From NCBI GenBank assembly GCA_947581765.1, contig CANPVU010000004.1, forward strand, positions 1 through 61,577: 61,577 bases of DNA, read 5' to 3'. Below, piece after piece: positions 1 to 9,440 of the stretch. Made by a program: the position numbers and the translations under genes. This DNA comes from an uncultured Bacilli bacterium (GTDB taxonomy: Bacteria > Bacillota_I > Bacilli_A > RF39 > UBA660). Within the stretch, counting starts at the first letter, position 1. Each line of letters opens with the position of its first letter. The notes below the pieces were generated by a model, which ran no database searches, had not been told where the DNA came from, and saw nothing but the letters and a program-made list of their open reading frames with translations.

Positions 1-788
1 CGTTACTTGAGGTTCTACTGTTGGTATTTCTAATTCTGTTGGTTGTTCCATTACTGGTTCTGCTACTGGCATATCTGTTGGAGCATCGATTGTTGGTATA
101 TCCGTTACTTGAGGTTCTACTGTTGGTATTTCTAATTCTGTTGGTTGTTCCATTACTGGTTCTGCTACTGGCATATCTGATGTAACATCTACTGGTGGAA
201 TATCTGTTACTTGAGGTTCTACTGTTGGTACTTCTAATTCTGCTGGTTGCTCTATCACTGGTTCTGCTACTGGTATATCTGTTGGAACATCTACTGATGG
301 AATATCCATTACTTGAGGTTCTACTGTTGGTACTTCTAATTCTGCTGGTTGCTCTATCACTGGTTCTGCTACCGGCACATCTGTTGGAACATCTACTGAT
401 GGAATATCCATTACTTGAGGTTCTACTGTTGGTATTTCTAATTCTGTTGGTTGTTCCATTACTGGTTCAGCTACCGGCACATCTGTTGCAACATATACTG
501 GTGGAATATCCGTTACTGTTGATTCGACTGTTGGTACTTCTAATTCTGCTGGTTGTTCCATTACTGGTTCTGCTACTGGCACATCTGTTGGAACATCTAC
601 TGATGGAATATCCATTGCTTGAGATTCCACTGTTGGTATTTCTAATCCTGTTGGTTGCTCTATCACTGGTTCTGCTAATGGCATATCTGTCGGTACATCT
701 ATTGTTGGAATATCTGTTACTGCTGGTTCTACAGTTGGTATTTCTAATTCTGCTGGTTGTTCCATTACTGGTTCAGCTAATGGTATAC
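1..788 (-). repeat. 102-bp coding tandem repeat (34-aa unit), at least 8 copies
   Basis: Equivalent points of the unit fall at 1, 103, 205, 307, 409, 511, 613 and 715, an exact 102-bp spacing. Copies differ by substitutions only, with no indels, so the reading frame of the minus-strand gene is kept. The array continues outside the window. Confidence 0.95.
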
Positions 789-1491
789 CTAAGCTATTAT
801 CTGTATCAGATGAAATTTCATTAATTAAATTAGAATCTGTATTAGAATTATTACTATATAGACTATTATAATCATACGTTAATCCTTGTACATCAGATAA
901 ATCTTCACTATTAGATTTCTGTAATGATTCATTATTTTCTTCTTGTTCAAACTCTTCCATATTTATTGCACTCACATTATCCAAAGAAGATATATCTATA
1001 TCTACCTTTGGTATTATTAAATTCTTTTTCTCTTCTTCATCTTCTTCAGTTACATTTTTCTTTTTACGTCCAAATAAATAATCTGGTTCTAATTCATGGT
1101 ATGTTAAATTTTTATCAAGAGCTAATAAAACAAATCCTATAAATGGTAAAAATGACAACACCAATCTCATAAAATTGCCCTTACCTAATGCTTTACCAAA
1201 TCTATCATTTATATATATACCACCTATTAATGTACCAAAAATATTTACATAAGGAACAACAAATAAAAGAATTAAGTAAAGTGGTAATTTTGATAATTTA
1301 AGCAATATAATTATATTATATATAGGTATAATTGCTTTTTTTACATCTAACCCGATCTTTTTATAAATAACACATAAGCATAATGAAATTAATAAATAAT
1401 TCACTAAAAAAATTGCTAATATAATTAAAATATTTTGGTCAATAATTCTTAAAAAATCAAATACAAAACCAGTCATATCATTAATAGTCAT
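1..1491 (-). CDS. DUF5684-like membrane protein with 34-aa tandem repeats (C-terminus beyond window)
   Basis: This open frame is missing from the ORF track because it runs off the left edge; the track shows only its plus-strand shadow. Translation from ATG 1491 begins MTINDMTGFVFDFLRII. About 135 residues with three or four membrane segments follow, containing IPIYNIIILLKLS, LFVVPYVNIF and RFGKALGKGNF. This matches the pattern I know from DUF5684 membrane domains. An acidic linker leads into a Pro/Glu/Thr-rich tail built of 34-residue units (EIPTVEP, PVAEPVMEQPTELE). The units repeat every 102 bp exactly, at least eight times, and continue past the edge. The function is unknown; the tail may be a cytoplasmic or surface spacer. 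A candidate promoter (TTGAAT-17-TAAACT) lies just upstream. Confidence 0.8.
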   Translation of the reverse strand, partial: MTINDMTGFVFDFLRIIDQNILIILAIFLVNYLLISLCLCVIYKKIGLDVKKAIIPIYNIIILLKLSKLPLYLILLFVVPYVNIFGTLIGGIYINDRFGKALGKGNFMRLVLSFLPFIGFVLLALDKNLTYHELEPDYLFGRKKKNVTEEDEEEKKNLIIPKVDIDISSLDNVSAINMEEFEQEENNESLQKSNSEDLSDVQGLTYDYNSLYSNNSNTDSNLINEISSDTDNSLGIPLAEPVMEQPAELEIPTVEPAVTDIPTIDVPTDMPLAEPVIEQPTGLEIPTVESQAMDIPSVDVPTDVPVAEPVMEQPAELEVPTVESTVTDIPPVYVATDVPVAEPVMEQPTELEIPTVEPQVMDIPSVDVPTDVPVAEPVIEQPAELEVPTVEPQVMDIPSVDVPTDIPVAEPVIEQPAELEVPTVEPQVTDIPPVDVTSDMPVAEPVMEQPTELEIPTVEPQVTDIPTIDAPTDMPVAEPVMEQPTELEIPTVEPQVT

Positions 1492-1522
1492 CCTACCATC
1501 CCCAATATTCTACACTATAATT

Positions 1523-1551
1523 AGTTTATCATAAATATTCAAGTTATTCAA
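1523..1551 (-). promoter_or_regulatory. candidate sigma-A promoter for the repeat protein
   Basis: The minus strand reads TTGAAT, 17 bases, then TAAACT preceded by TGA (extended -10), about 30 bases before the ATG at 1491. Confidence 0.6.
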
Positions 1552-1592
1552 GGATAAAAGTAACATAATAAAAATATAACACATTTAAATAT

Positions 1593-1610
1593 TATTACTG
1601 TACAGTAATA
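1593..1610. promoter_or_regulatory. 18-bp perfect palindrome, candidate operator
   Basis: TATTACTGTACAGTAATA is a perfect inverted repeat with no loop. It sits between the aspS terminator and the promoter of the repeat protein. It has no T-run, so it is not a terminator. The regulator is unknown. Confidence 0.45.
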
Positions 1611-1630
1611 GTTTTAAGTTTTTGCTAAAT

Positions 1631-1668
1631 AAAAAAAGCTATAGATATTTTTTTCTATAGTTTTTTTT
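1631..1668 (-). terminator. terminator after aspS
   Basis: On the minus strand a 7-bp CTATAGA/TCTATAG stem is followed by a run of T, directly after the aspS stop. Confidence 0.85.
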
Positions 1669-1670
1669 AT

Positions 1671-3416
1671 TTATTTATTTATTGTACTAATATGTAATTC
1701 ATCTAATTGATTTTTAGAAACTATATTTGGTGCCTCAGACATCAAACATGATGCTGATGCAGTTTTTGGAAATGCTATAACATCTCTAATGTTTTCGGTA
1801 TTTGTTAATAGCATTGTCAATCTATCTAATCCAAATGCCATACCACCATGTGGTGGAGTTCCATATTTTAATGCTTCAACGAAGAATCCAAATTTATCTT
1901 CAATTTCTTTCTCTGTAAATCCTAAAGCTTCAAATACTTTTGATTGTATGTCTTGAGAGTGTATTCTTATACTTCCTCCACCAGCTTCATATCCATTTAT
2001 TACTATATCATAGGCCTTAGAATAACAGTTTGCTTTATCAGTTAATAATTTTTCTACATCAGAATCTTTTGGTGCAGTAAAAGGATGATGGCATGATACA
2101 TATCTATTTTCTTCTTCACTGTATTCAAATGTTGGAAAATCAGTAACCCATAAAAGTTTATAATCATTTTCATCTATTAAGTTTAAGTCCTTAGCTAATT
2201 TACATCTTAATGCACCTAAACTCATCTTAACGATATTATATTTACCACAAACAATTAATACTAAATCTCCCTTTTTTAAATCTAAATTACTAATTAATTG
2301 TTCCTTTTCTTCTTCACTTAATCCCTTAGCAATACTTCCTGTTATTTCATCTTCTATTTTTAAATATGCAAGTCCACTTGCTTTATATGTTTTTACATAG
2401 TCAGTTAATTTATCTAAATCTTTACGTGAATAATTTGATGAACAATTAGGTGCTACTACACAGTTAATTATTTCATCATTATCTATTGTATTTTTAAAGA
2501 ATGGTATTTCGGTATTTGAAAATATATTTGTAATATCTTTTATTTTAAGATCAAACCTTAAATCAGGTTTATCACTACCATAATTTTCTATAGCATCAAC
2601 ATATTTCATTCTTTGAAGAGGTAATTTTATTTCTATTCCTTTTACTTCCTTAAATACGTGTGCTATTAAACCTTCACCAATTTCCATTACATCATTTTCA
2701 TCTACATAACTTGCCTCGATATCTATTTGAGTAAATTCTGGTTGTCTATCAGCACGCAAGTCTTCATCTCTAAAACATTTAGCAATTTGAAAGTATTTTT
2801 CAATTCCACCAACCATTAACAATTGTTTAAATATTTGAGGAGATTGTGGTAAAGCGTAAAATTTTCCAATATTTACTCTAGATGGAACTAAATAGTCTCT
2901 AGCACCTTCTGGTGTTGATTTACAAAGTACTGGAGTTTCTACTTCTAAAAATCCTAATTTGTCTAAATAATTTCTAACTGCCATTGTAATTTTATGTCTT
3001 ACTTTTAAATTTTTCTGCATACAATTTCTTCTTAAGTCTAAATATCTATATTTTAATCTAGTATCTTCTAAGGCAGTTGTTTCATCAGTTAGTGCAAATG
3101 GTATTTCTAAAGATGTATTTAATATTTCTAATTCATCTATTAATATTTCTATTTCACCAGTTTCAAGTTTATCATTAATATTTTCTCTTTTAGATACTTT
3201 TCCTACTACTTTTATTACATTTTCATTTTTTAAATTAGATGCTAAATCATAATTTTTATTATCTGGATTAACAACAAGTTGAACAATTCCACTTCTATCT
3301 CTTAGGTCTATAAATACTAAAGAGCCTAGGTTTCTTTTTTTTGCTACAAATCCATATAGTTCTACTATTTCACCCTCATTTTCAAGTGATAATTCAATAT
3401 TTTCTATTTTTTTCAT
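1671..3416 (-). CDS. aspS: aspartyl-tRNA synthetase
   Basis: This cytoplasmic class II enzyme attaches aspartate to tRNA(Asp). The 581 residues are the usual bacterial length. An OB-fold anticodon-binding domain occupies residues 1-105. Class II motif 1 lies near 140-165 (GFLEVETPVL) and motif 2 near 212-236 (FRDEDLRADRQPEFTQID). The bacterial GAD insertion fills about 290-420, and motif 3 is near the end (GMAFGLDRLTML). A GGGAG ribosome site precedes the ATG. It lies near hisS as in B. subtilis, but two small genes separate them here. Its own terminator follows. I cannot tell from sequence alone whether it also charges tRNA(Asn). Confidence 0.97.
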   Translation of the reverse strand: MKKIENIELSLENEGEIVELYGFVAKKRNLGSLVFIDLRDRSGIVQLVVNPDNKNYDLASNLKNENVIKVVGKVSKRENINDKLETGEIEILIDELEILNTSLEIPFALTDETTALEDTRLKYRYLDLRRNCMQKNLKVRHKITMAVRNYLDKLGFLEVETPVLCKSTPEGARDYLVPSRVNIGKFYALPQSPQIFKQLLMVGGIEKYFQIAKCFRDEDLRADRQPEFTQIDIEASYVDENDVMEIGEGLIAHVFKEVKGIEIKLPLQRMKYVDAIENYGSDKPDLRFDLKIKDITNIFSNTEIPFFKNTIDNDEIINCVVAPNCSSNYSRKDLDKLTDYVKTYKASGLAYLKIEDEITGSIAKGLSEEEKEQLISNLDLKKGDLVLIVCGKYNIVKMSLGALRCKLAKDLNLIDENDYKLLWVTDFPTFEYSEEENRYVSCHHPFTAPKDSDVEKLLTDKANCYSKAYDIVINGYEAGGGSIRIHSQDIQSKVFEALGFTEKEIEDKFGFFVEALKYGTPPHGGMAFGLDRLTMLLTNTENIRDVIAFPKTASASCLMSEAPNIVSKNQLDELHISTINK

Positions 3417-3490
3417 TACTAATCTCTCCCGTACTAATCACAATGATATTTTACAATATAATAAATATATTGTCCATAATTTTTCACAAA

Positions 3491-3518
3491 TAAAAATTCT
3501 TTTCTTAATGAAAAGAAT
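3491..3518 (-). terminator. terminator after the DUF1292-like gene
   Basis: A 9-bp stem (ATTCTTTTC/GAAAAGAAT) with a 5-base loop starts immediately after the stop codon. A T-rich tail follows on the minus strand. Confidence 0.8.
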
Positions 3519-3749
3519 CTATTCTTCTATTTTTAGTTGTTCATTAAATATATTAAGTAATTGTAAAAGTATTTCTTCATCTTCTACTTCATATAATCCA
3601 TCTGTTTGATCATATGAGCAAAACATAAAATTACTATAATCATTTGAATCCATTAGATATACATAATTAATATTATCCAATATAGTCGAACCAACAACAA
3701 CATATTCCTTATCGTCTTCTAAAGTTAATAATTCACCTTGTTCTATCAT
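3519..3749 (-). CDS. DUF1292-like small acidic protein
   Basis: This is a 76-residue acidic protein with no membrane segment or signal peptide. The order of elements (LLTLEDDKEYVVVGS, then a VYLMDS strand and an acidic YEVEDEEILLQLL tail) resembles the DUF1292 family of small Bacillota proteins. The function of that family is not established. It lies 19 bases downstream of the membrane protein gene at 3769 and is probably co-transcribed with it and hisS. It has a dedicated terminator. The family call rests on pattern memory only. Confidence 0.6.
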   Translation of the reverse strand: MIEQGELLTLEDDKEYVVVGSTILDNINYVYLMDSNDYSNFMFCSYDQTDGLYEVEDEEILLQLLNIFNEQLKIEE

Positions 3750-3768
3750 CTTCTTATTCTCCTATTCC

Positions 3769-4272
3769 TTACTTAGTCTTACTTTCTTTTCCTTTTTTAT
3801 TTTTTTTCTCTTGATGCTTTTTTACTAGTTTTACTCCTTTTTTAGCTAAGAAATTTTTAGTTCCTATTGCTGCAACTAATACTGGTGCTACTGGATAACC
3901 AATTGTAAGAAATCCAACGCCCAATAGTGCTGAGGATGCAGCTATTGCAGCTAATTCAATCTTTCCTTTTGATTCTTCACTTATATTACTTTTCTTTTCT
4001 CTACGTTTAATTACATGCTTAGCAATTTTTTTAGCATCTTTATGAAGCAAACGTGATCCTATAAAAGCACATGCTCCAACACCTACTGCTACTGGCAAAC
4101 TAAATGTTGAAACTGTACCTGCTAATGCTGTATATATAATACTTGTTCTAGCATAATTAAGTACCGCAAATCCAGCTAGAGATGCATCTTTTATTAGTTT
4201 ACCACTTGATTTTGCTACACGCTTTACTATTACGTGCTTTTTTCCATTTTGTTTATTAGCGGAATTTGGCAT
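3769..4272 (-). CDS. hypothetical basic membrane protein
   Basis: I do not recognise this 167-residue protein. It is very rich in Lys at both ends. It has two hydrophobic stretches, about residues 35-75 (SIIYTALAGTVSTFSLPVAVGVGACAFIG) and 108-135 (AAIAASSALLGVGFLTIGYPVAPVLVAAIG). Two hairpin-like membrane insertions with cytoplasmic basic tails are plausible. It sits between hisS and the DUF1292-like gene with short gaps, which suggests one transcript. The gene is real by its good ribosome site (GGAGGGTA before the ATG) and composition. Confidence 0.6.
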   Translation of the reverse strand: MPNSANKQNGKKHVIVKRVAKSSGKLIKDASLAGFAVLNYARTSIIYTALAGTVSTFSLPVAVGVGACAFIGSRLLHKDAKKIAKHVIKRREKKSNISEESKGKIELAAIAASSALLGVGFLTIGYPVAPVLVAAIGTKNFLAKKGVKLVKKHQEKKNKKGKESKTK

Positions 4273-4309
4273 ATCTTACCCTCCATCTATCTAAATATAT
4301 AATACCGTA

Positions 4310-5635
4310 TTAACTAATTAGTGTCAATAATTTATCGACAAAATCAGATAATTTATACTCTTGCTGAGTTGAATTTGTCATATCTTTTAACATCACTGTT
4401 TCATTGTTTACTTCATCAGTTCCAATAATTGCAACATATTTTACATTAATCTTACTTGCATACTTCATCTTATGTTTTAAACTCTTATTTCCGTAGCAAA
4501 TATCTGTCTTTATGTCATTATCTCTAAGTTTTTTTGCTAAATTAAGTACATATGAATAATCTACATCATCCATAGGAATAATTAGTATATCTATTAAACT
4601 CTTCTTATTAATTGATATTATATTTTCTTGTAGTAATTGTGAAAATAACCTTGTTAACCCTATTGAAATACCTACACCTGGTAATTTTTCATCTGTATAA
4701 TATTCAGTTAAATTATCATATCTTCCACCTGAACATATACTTCCTAAATTAGGATATTCTTTTAAATTAGTTTCATAAACTGTACCTGTATAATAATCTA
4801 ATCCACGTGCTATTGTAAGATCTATTTTATAATATTCTTCTTCTACTTGATATAATTTTATATATTTTATTACTTCTTCTAATTCATTTAATCCACAATT
4901 ATATTCTTCATTATCTATATTTAGTTTTCTAAGTGAGTTAATTATATCATAATTACTTCCATCAATTGTTATAAAATTTATTATAGAATTTATGCAATTA
5001 TCATCATCTATAATTTTTTTCAATTCTTTTTTTACTTCTTCTTTTCCTATTTTATCAATTTTATCTATTATTCTTAGTATATCAGTTTTAATATCTGTTA
5101 AGTTTAATGAATCAAAAAATCCATTTAATATTTTTCTATTATTTATTCTAATTATAAATGGTCCAAATGAAAGTGTTTTAAATATCTCATATATTACTGC
5201 AGGCATTTCAGCATCATATATAAGAGGTAATGTTTGATTACCAATTATATCTATATCACATTGATAAAATTCTCTATATCTTCCCTTTTGTGGTCTTTCT
5301 CCTCTAAATACTTTACTCATTTGATATCTTTTAAATGGAAAAGTTATATCTTGAAAATGTTGTGAAACATATCTAGATAGTGGTACTGTAAGATCAAATC
5401 TAAGCGATAAGTCATTATCTCCTTTATTAAATCTATATATTTGTTTTTCTGTTTCTCCTCCTGCTTTAGCAAGCAATATATTTGAGTATTCTATAACAGG
5501 TGTATCAAGTGGCAAGAAGCCAAATTTTTCATATACTCTCTTAATAGTATCATATATATTATTAAATAATATTTGTTCACTTGGTAATAGTTCCATAAAA
5601 CCAGGTAATGTCTTTGGTTGAATTTTATTTTTCAT
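4310..5635 (-). CDS. hisS: histidyl-tRNA synthetase
   Basis: This cytoplasmic class II enzyme charges tRNA(His). The 441 residues are close to the family length of 420-430. Motif 1 is near residues 38-52 (GFLPLDTPVIEY). Motif 2 is near 100-135 (MSKVFRGERPQKGRYREFYQCD). The histidine-binding signature ARGLDYYTG lies near 275 and motif 3 near 320 (GVGISIGLTRL). The last 95 residues form the anticodon-binding domain. GGAGATGA precedes the ATG. It is followed on the same strand by two small genes and then aspS. Confidence 0.97.
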   Translation of the reverse strand: MKNKIQPKTLPGFMELLPSEQILFNNIYDTIKRVYEKFGFLPLDTPVIEYSNILLAKAGGETEKQIYRFNKGDNDLSLRFDLTVPLSRYVSQHFQDITFPFKRYQMSKVFRGERPQKGRYREFYQCDIDIIGNQTLPLIYDAEMPAVIYEIFKTLSFGPFIIRINNRKILNGFFDSLNLTDIKTDILRIIDKIDKIGKEEVKKELKKIIDDDNCINSIINFITIDGSNYDIINSLRKLNIDNEEYNCGLNELEEVIKYIKLYQVEEEYYKIDLTIARGLDYYTGTVYETNLKEYPNLGSICSGGRYDNLTEYYTDEKLPGVGISIGLTRLFSQLLQENIISINKKSLIDILIIPMDDVDYSYVLNLAKKLRDNDIKTDICYGNKSLKHKMKYASKINVKYVAIIGTDEVNNETVMLKDMTNSTQQEYKLSDFVDKLLTLIS

Positions 5636-5679
5636 AAGTTCATCTCCATGAATATAATATCATTTTTTAATTTGTTTAT

Positions 5680-5713
5680 CAATAAAATTAAAAGATTCCA
5701 TATGGAATCTTTA
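5680..5713 (-). terminator. terminator after the AI-2E-like transporter
   Basis: AAAGATTCCATATGGAATCTTT is a perfect palindrome overlapping the stop codon. A T-rich tail follows on the minus strand. Confidence 0.75.
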
Positions 5714-6775
5714 CGATGCTTTTTTTATCTTTTCTATACTTTCACTTATATCATCTTTATAAAATTTAAATAAAGATATTATAAATATTGCAAGTGGGAA
5801 TGATATCAATACTCCAAACAATCCAAATATAATTCCTCCTGCAAAAAGTGAGAAAATTGTAGCAAGTGGTGGTATTGAATTTGTTTTACCATATACATGT
5901 GGATTTATTATATAACTATCTAGACTTGATAATAAGAATACTGCAATAATAGTTCTAATAAATAATCCTGGTCCAACTATAAATGCTGTTATAATAGCAA
6001 CTATATTTGTTGCTATACCCCCAAAATAAGGTATTAAAGTTGCTATACCAGCCATAAGTCCTAATACAATAGCATTAGGATGTCCTATTATCATATATGT
6101 TATTCCATATTCAAATACAGATATAACCATTACTTGTACTAATCCACCCAAATAATTTTTCATTTCATTATCTAATAATTTAACAAAATTGTATGTTTTC
6201 TTACTTTTCTTTTTAATATATTTTTTAATACTTGCTCTTATTTTATCCATATCTATTAAGAAATATATAAATGCTGCAACACCTATTAAAAAATCACCTA
6301 AAAAATCAATAGAAGAAGATACTAAATTAATAGCACCATCAGATACGTATTTAGTCAGTCCATCTAATATAGTTTTAAAATTTTCATTTAAAGTATCTTG
6401 AATTGCAGAAATATTAATATTTAAATCAAATGTTGAAAGTTCACTAATAAACTTACTAAAACTATTAAATAAATTAGATATTTGACTAACACATGTAGTA
6501 CTTATTATATAACCCATAAAAAAGAATAATACTACTATAGCCATAATTACTATAAATATTGATAACCCCTTAGGTATACTTTTTCTTCTTAGCTTTTGTA
6601 CTAAAGGATATACTGAATATGCTACTGCAAAACCTATCAAAAAAGGTTTACATATTGCAACTATTTTTCCAAATATTCCTATCCATAAATTACCTGTATG
6701 ATACATTAAATATACTATAAGTGCTAATATAGCAATATTAACTAATTTAAAGTTAACTTTTTTATCATTTATCAT
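5711..6775 (-). CDS. AI-2E family transporter-like membrane protein
   Basis: This 354-residue protein belongs by its pattern to the AI-2E/UPF0118 family (PF01594). N-terminal membrane segments (residues 10-90) are followed by a soluble stretch of about 70 residues. A C-terminal block of membrane segments contains GIATLIPYFGGIATNI and IINPHVYGK, which are typical of the family. Members export varied small solutes or act as Na+/H+ antiporters, so the substrate is open. The start lies three bases after the dtd stop, with AGGTAACT as ribosome site. It is the last gene of the rel-dtd transcript before a palindromic terminator. Confidence 0.88.
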   Translation of the reverse strand: MINDKKVNFKLVNIAILALIVYLMYHTGNLWIGIFGKIVAICKPFLIGFAVAYSVYPLVQKLRRKSIPKGLSIFIVIMAIVVLFFFMGYIISTTCVSQISNLFNSFSKFISELSTFDLNINISAIQDTLNENFKTILDGLTKYVSDGAINLVSSSIDFLGDFLIGVAAFIYFLIDMDKIRASIKKYIKKKSKKTYNFVKLLDNEMKNYLGGLVQVMVISVFEYGITYMIIGHPNAIVLGLMAGIATLIPYFGGIATNIVAIITAFIVGPGLFIRTIIAVFLLSSLDSYIINPHVYGKTNSIPPLATIFSLFAGGIIFGLFGVLISFPLAIFIISLFKFYKDDISESIEKIKKAS

Positions 6776-6777
6776 AG

Positions 6778-7218
6778 TTACCTACTTTCTAACCATATAG
6801 TTGTTGGTCCATCATTATTAATATGTACATCCATATACGATCCAAATTTTCCTGTTTCTACCTTTACACCATATTTTCTTAATTCATCATTAAATTCATT
6901 ATAAAGTTTAATTGCCTTCTCACCTTTCATAGCATCTATATAACTAGGTCTATTACCATTTTGACTATTACCATATAAAGTAAATTGAGATATAGATAAT
7001 ATACTTCCCCCTACTTGTAATAGTGATTTATTCATAACACCATTTTCATCATCAAATATTCTTAAATTAACTACTTTTTTAGCTAATTTTACTATATCAT
7101 TAGTATTATCTTCATGAGTAAACCCCACTAAAAGAACTAACCCACTATCAATACTGCCAACTAATTTTCCTTCTACACTTACACTTGATTTTTTACTTCT
7201 TTGTACCAATACTCTCAT
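6778..7218 (-). CDS. dtd: D-aminoacyl-tRNA deacylase
   Basis: This 146-residue cytoplasmic enzyme removes D-amino acids (and glycine) mischarged on tRNA. Both family signatures are present: ISQFTLYG near residue 78, equivalent to the SQFTLY substrate loop, and NNDGPTT near 135, equivalent to the NxGPxT loop. The start overlaps the rel stop by one base (TAATG), so the two genes are translationally coupled. The rel-dtd pair has the same neighbourhood in B. subtilis. Confidence 0.96.
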   Translation of the reverse strand: MRVLVQRSKKSSVSVEGKLVGSIDSGLVLLVGFTHEDNTNDIVKLAKKVVNLRIFDDENGVMNKSLLQVGGSILSISQFTLYGNSQNGNRPSYIDAMKGEKAIKLYNEFNDELRKYGVKVETGKFGSYMDVHINNDGPTTIWLESR

Positions 7219-9389
7219 TATTTTATAATCCTCTCAACATTCATAACTCCATTAATGTTATTTACCTCATTAATAAATTTATCTAATTTTTCTACATTAT
7301 CTACTAAAATATTAATGTTAAACATATATCTGCTTGATGTAGTTAAATTATTAATACTTTGTATAGTTATATCATTATTTGATGTCTTATTTATTATATT
7401 TATTAATAAATTATTATTCTCAGATGCAGTTATTAATATATCAGTAGAATATTTATGTTCTATTTTATTATTCCATTTAACTTCTATTATTCTTTCTACT
7501 GAATCAGATATATTAGGACATATTGTTCTATGTACATTTATACCATTACCTTTACTTACATATCCTACTATTTCATCACCTGGTATTGGTTTACAACAAG
7601 ATGCTACATTAATTTTTATATCATTTACATTTTCAACTACAATATCTCCTTTTGGAGTTATTTTCTTCTTATCTGTTTTATTTATTACTTTATCAAGTAC
7701 CATCTCTTGCTTTGTTTTAGTATCTGAATATATAGAATTTATAACTTGTTTAGCAGTTATTTTACCATTACCTATATTAACATGTAATTCATTCATATCA
7801 GAAAATTTTAATTCAGTTAATAATTTTTCTATAGTAGCACTACTATAAAATTCTGAATAAGGTATTTTTTTCTTTTTAACTTCTTTTTGTAATAATTCAG
7901 TACCCTTTTTTAAGTATTCTTCTTTATCTAACTTATTTAAATAACTTTTAATTTTATTTTTTGCATTAGATGTAAATGCTATATCAATCCATTCACGAGA
8001 TGGACCTGTAGAGTTTTTATTAGTGTTTATTTTTACTATATCTGAATCATTTAATTTATAATCAAGTGATACTATATTACCATTTACTAATGCTCCTACC
8101 ATTGTATTTCCTACATCACTATGTACATGATATGCAAAATCTATTGGAGTAGAACCACTTGGAAGTTCTATTACATCTCCATGTGGAGTAAACACATATA
8201 TAGTATTACTTAATACTTCTTCTTGTACATTATGTACGAATAATTCATCACTCTTCTCATCTTTAAGTTCCATTATTTCCCTAAAGAATTGTAACTTTTG
8301 TTCCATAGCATTTTGCATATCTGCTTTAACATTACTTCCATTTTCTTTATATGACCAATGAGATGCTATACCATGTTCAGCAATTTTATCCATTTCATAT
8401 GTACGTATTTGTATTTCAAATAAATATCCATCTAATCCAAATACTGTTGTATGAAGTGATTGATACATATTAGTCTTAGGCATTGCTATATAATCTTTAA
8501 ATCTTTTAGGTATTGGTCTATATTTAGAATGAATAATACCTAATGCTTGATAACAATCTTGTACATCATTTACAAACACTCTAAGTGCAAGTAAATCAAA
8601 TATTTCACTAAATTTCTTACCCTTATCTAATTTTTTATATATACTATATATACTCTTAGCACGACCTTTTATTTCATGTTCTATATTATGTTCATTAAGT
8701 AAATTAGATACATCATTTAACATAGCATTAACTATTGAATCTCTTTCTTTACGAGTTTGATTCAATTTTTCTACTATAGAAAAATATACATCTGGTTTTA
8801 AATATCTAAGTGATAAATCTTCTAATTCACTTTTTATCTTATTAATACCTAGTCTATGTGCTATAGGAGTTAAAATATCTAAAGTTTCTCTTGCATTAGC
8901 TTTTTGACTTTTTTCAGATAAAATCCATAACGTCCTCATATTATGTAATCTATCAGCTAATTTAAGTATTATTATTCTAACATCTTCACATAGTCCTACC
9001 AATATTTTTCTATGATTTGCTATTACTGCTTCATTATCACATGTAAATTTTAATCTATTAATTTTAGTAACACCATTTACTAGTGATGCTATCTCACTAC
9101 CAAATTTATCTGTTAATTCTTCTACTGTGACATCACAATCTTCTATAGTATCATGAAGTAAAGCAGCACATAATGTACTAATATCAGCATTTATATCTGA
9201 TAAAATAAACGCTACATTAAGCGGATGTGTTATATAATCTTCACCAGATAAACGCTTCTGACCAAAGTGTTTTTCATATGCAAACAAATAAGCTCTAGAC
9301 AATAATTTTAATTCTTTTTCATCTTTTATATAAGTATTTACTTTTTCGTATAATTCATCAAAAGTTATATTAGGATTATCCTTACGCAT
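7218..9389 (-). CDS. rel: bifunctional (p)ppGpp synthetase/hydrolase
   Basis: This enzyme makes and degrades the stringent-response alarmone (p)ppGpp. The 723 residues match long Rel proteins. The HD hydrolase domain is at about 35-190 (AALLHDTIEDCD, ADRLHNMRTL). The synthetase domain is at about 230-370 (RVFVNDVQDCYQALG, FKDYIAMPKTNMYQSLHT, EIQIRTYEMDKIAEHGIASHW). TGS follows at about 400-460 (VFTPHGDVIELPSGSTPIDFAY). A zinc-finger-like segment (ASCCKPIPGDEIVGY, HRTICPN) comes next, with an ACT domain at the end. The HD motif is intact, so hydrolysis is expected. dtd is coupled downstream. Confidence 0.96.
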   Translation of the reverse strand: MRKDNPNITFDELYEKVNTYIKDEKELKLLSRAYLFAYEKHFGQKRLSGEDYITHPLNVAFILSDINADISTLCAALLHDTIEDCDVTVEELTDKFGSEIASLVNGVTKINRLKFTCDNEAVIANHRKILVGLCEDVRIIILKLADRLHNMRTLWILSEKSQKANARETLDILTPIAHRLGINKIKSELEDLSLRYLKPDVYFSIVEKLNQTRKERDSIVNAMLNDVSNLLNEHNIEHEIKGRAKSIYSIYKKLDKGKKFSEIFDLLALRVFVNDVQDCYQALGIIHSKYRPIPKRFKDYIAMPKTNMYQSLHTTVFGLDGYLFEIQIRTYEMDKIAEHGIASHWSYKENGSNVKADMQNAMEQKLQFFREIMELKDEKSDELFVHNVQEEVLSNTIYVFTPHGDVIELPSGSTPIDFAYHVHSDVGNTMVGALVNGNIVSLDYKLNDSDIVKINTNKNSTGPSREWIDIAFTSNAKNKIKSYLNKLDKEEYLKKGTELLQKEVKKKKIPYSEFYSSATIEKLLTELKFSDMNELHVNIGNGKITAKQVINSIYSDTKTKQEMVLDKVINKTDKKKITPKGDIVVENVNDIKINVASCCKPIPGDEIVGYVSKGNGINVHRTICPNISDSVERIIEVKWNNKIEHKYSTDILITASENNNLLINIINKTSNNDITIQSINNLTTSSRYMFNINILVDNVEKLDKFINEVNNINGVMNVERIIK

Positions 9390-9440
9390 ATTATCACATC
9401 CTTTTTTATTAATCTGTAAAAAATTATATCACAAATATTA

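Noticed and set aside
1-788. CRISPR-like or satellite repeat array
   Set aside because: Units are 102 bp, contiguous, without spacers, and keep an open reading frame with protein-level conservation.
195-824. 209-residue plus-strand ORF of repeated Leu/Val
   Set aside because: It is the antisense shadow of the minus-strand 34-residue repeat gene; its low-complexity Leu/Val pattern is the reverse reading of the Pro/Glu/Thr repeat.
3417-3490. T-box leader before aspS or hisS
   Set aside because: The upstream regions of both synthetase genes are too short and lack the T-box core and antiterminator.
7201-7848. Plus-strand 215-residue ORF
   Set aside because: Antisense shadow of the 3' end of rel; hydrophobic only because it reads the complement of Lys/Asn/Asp codons.
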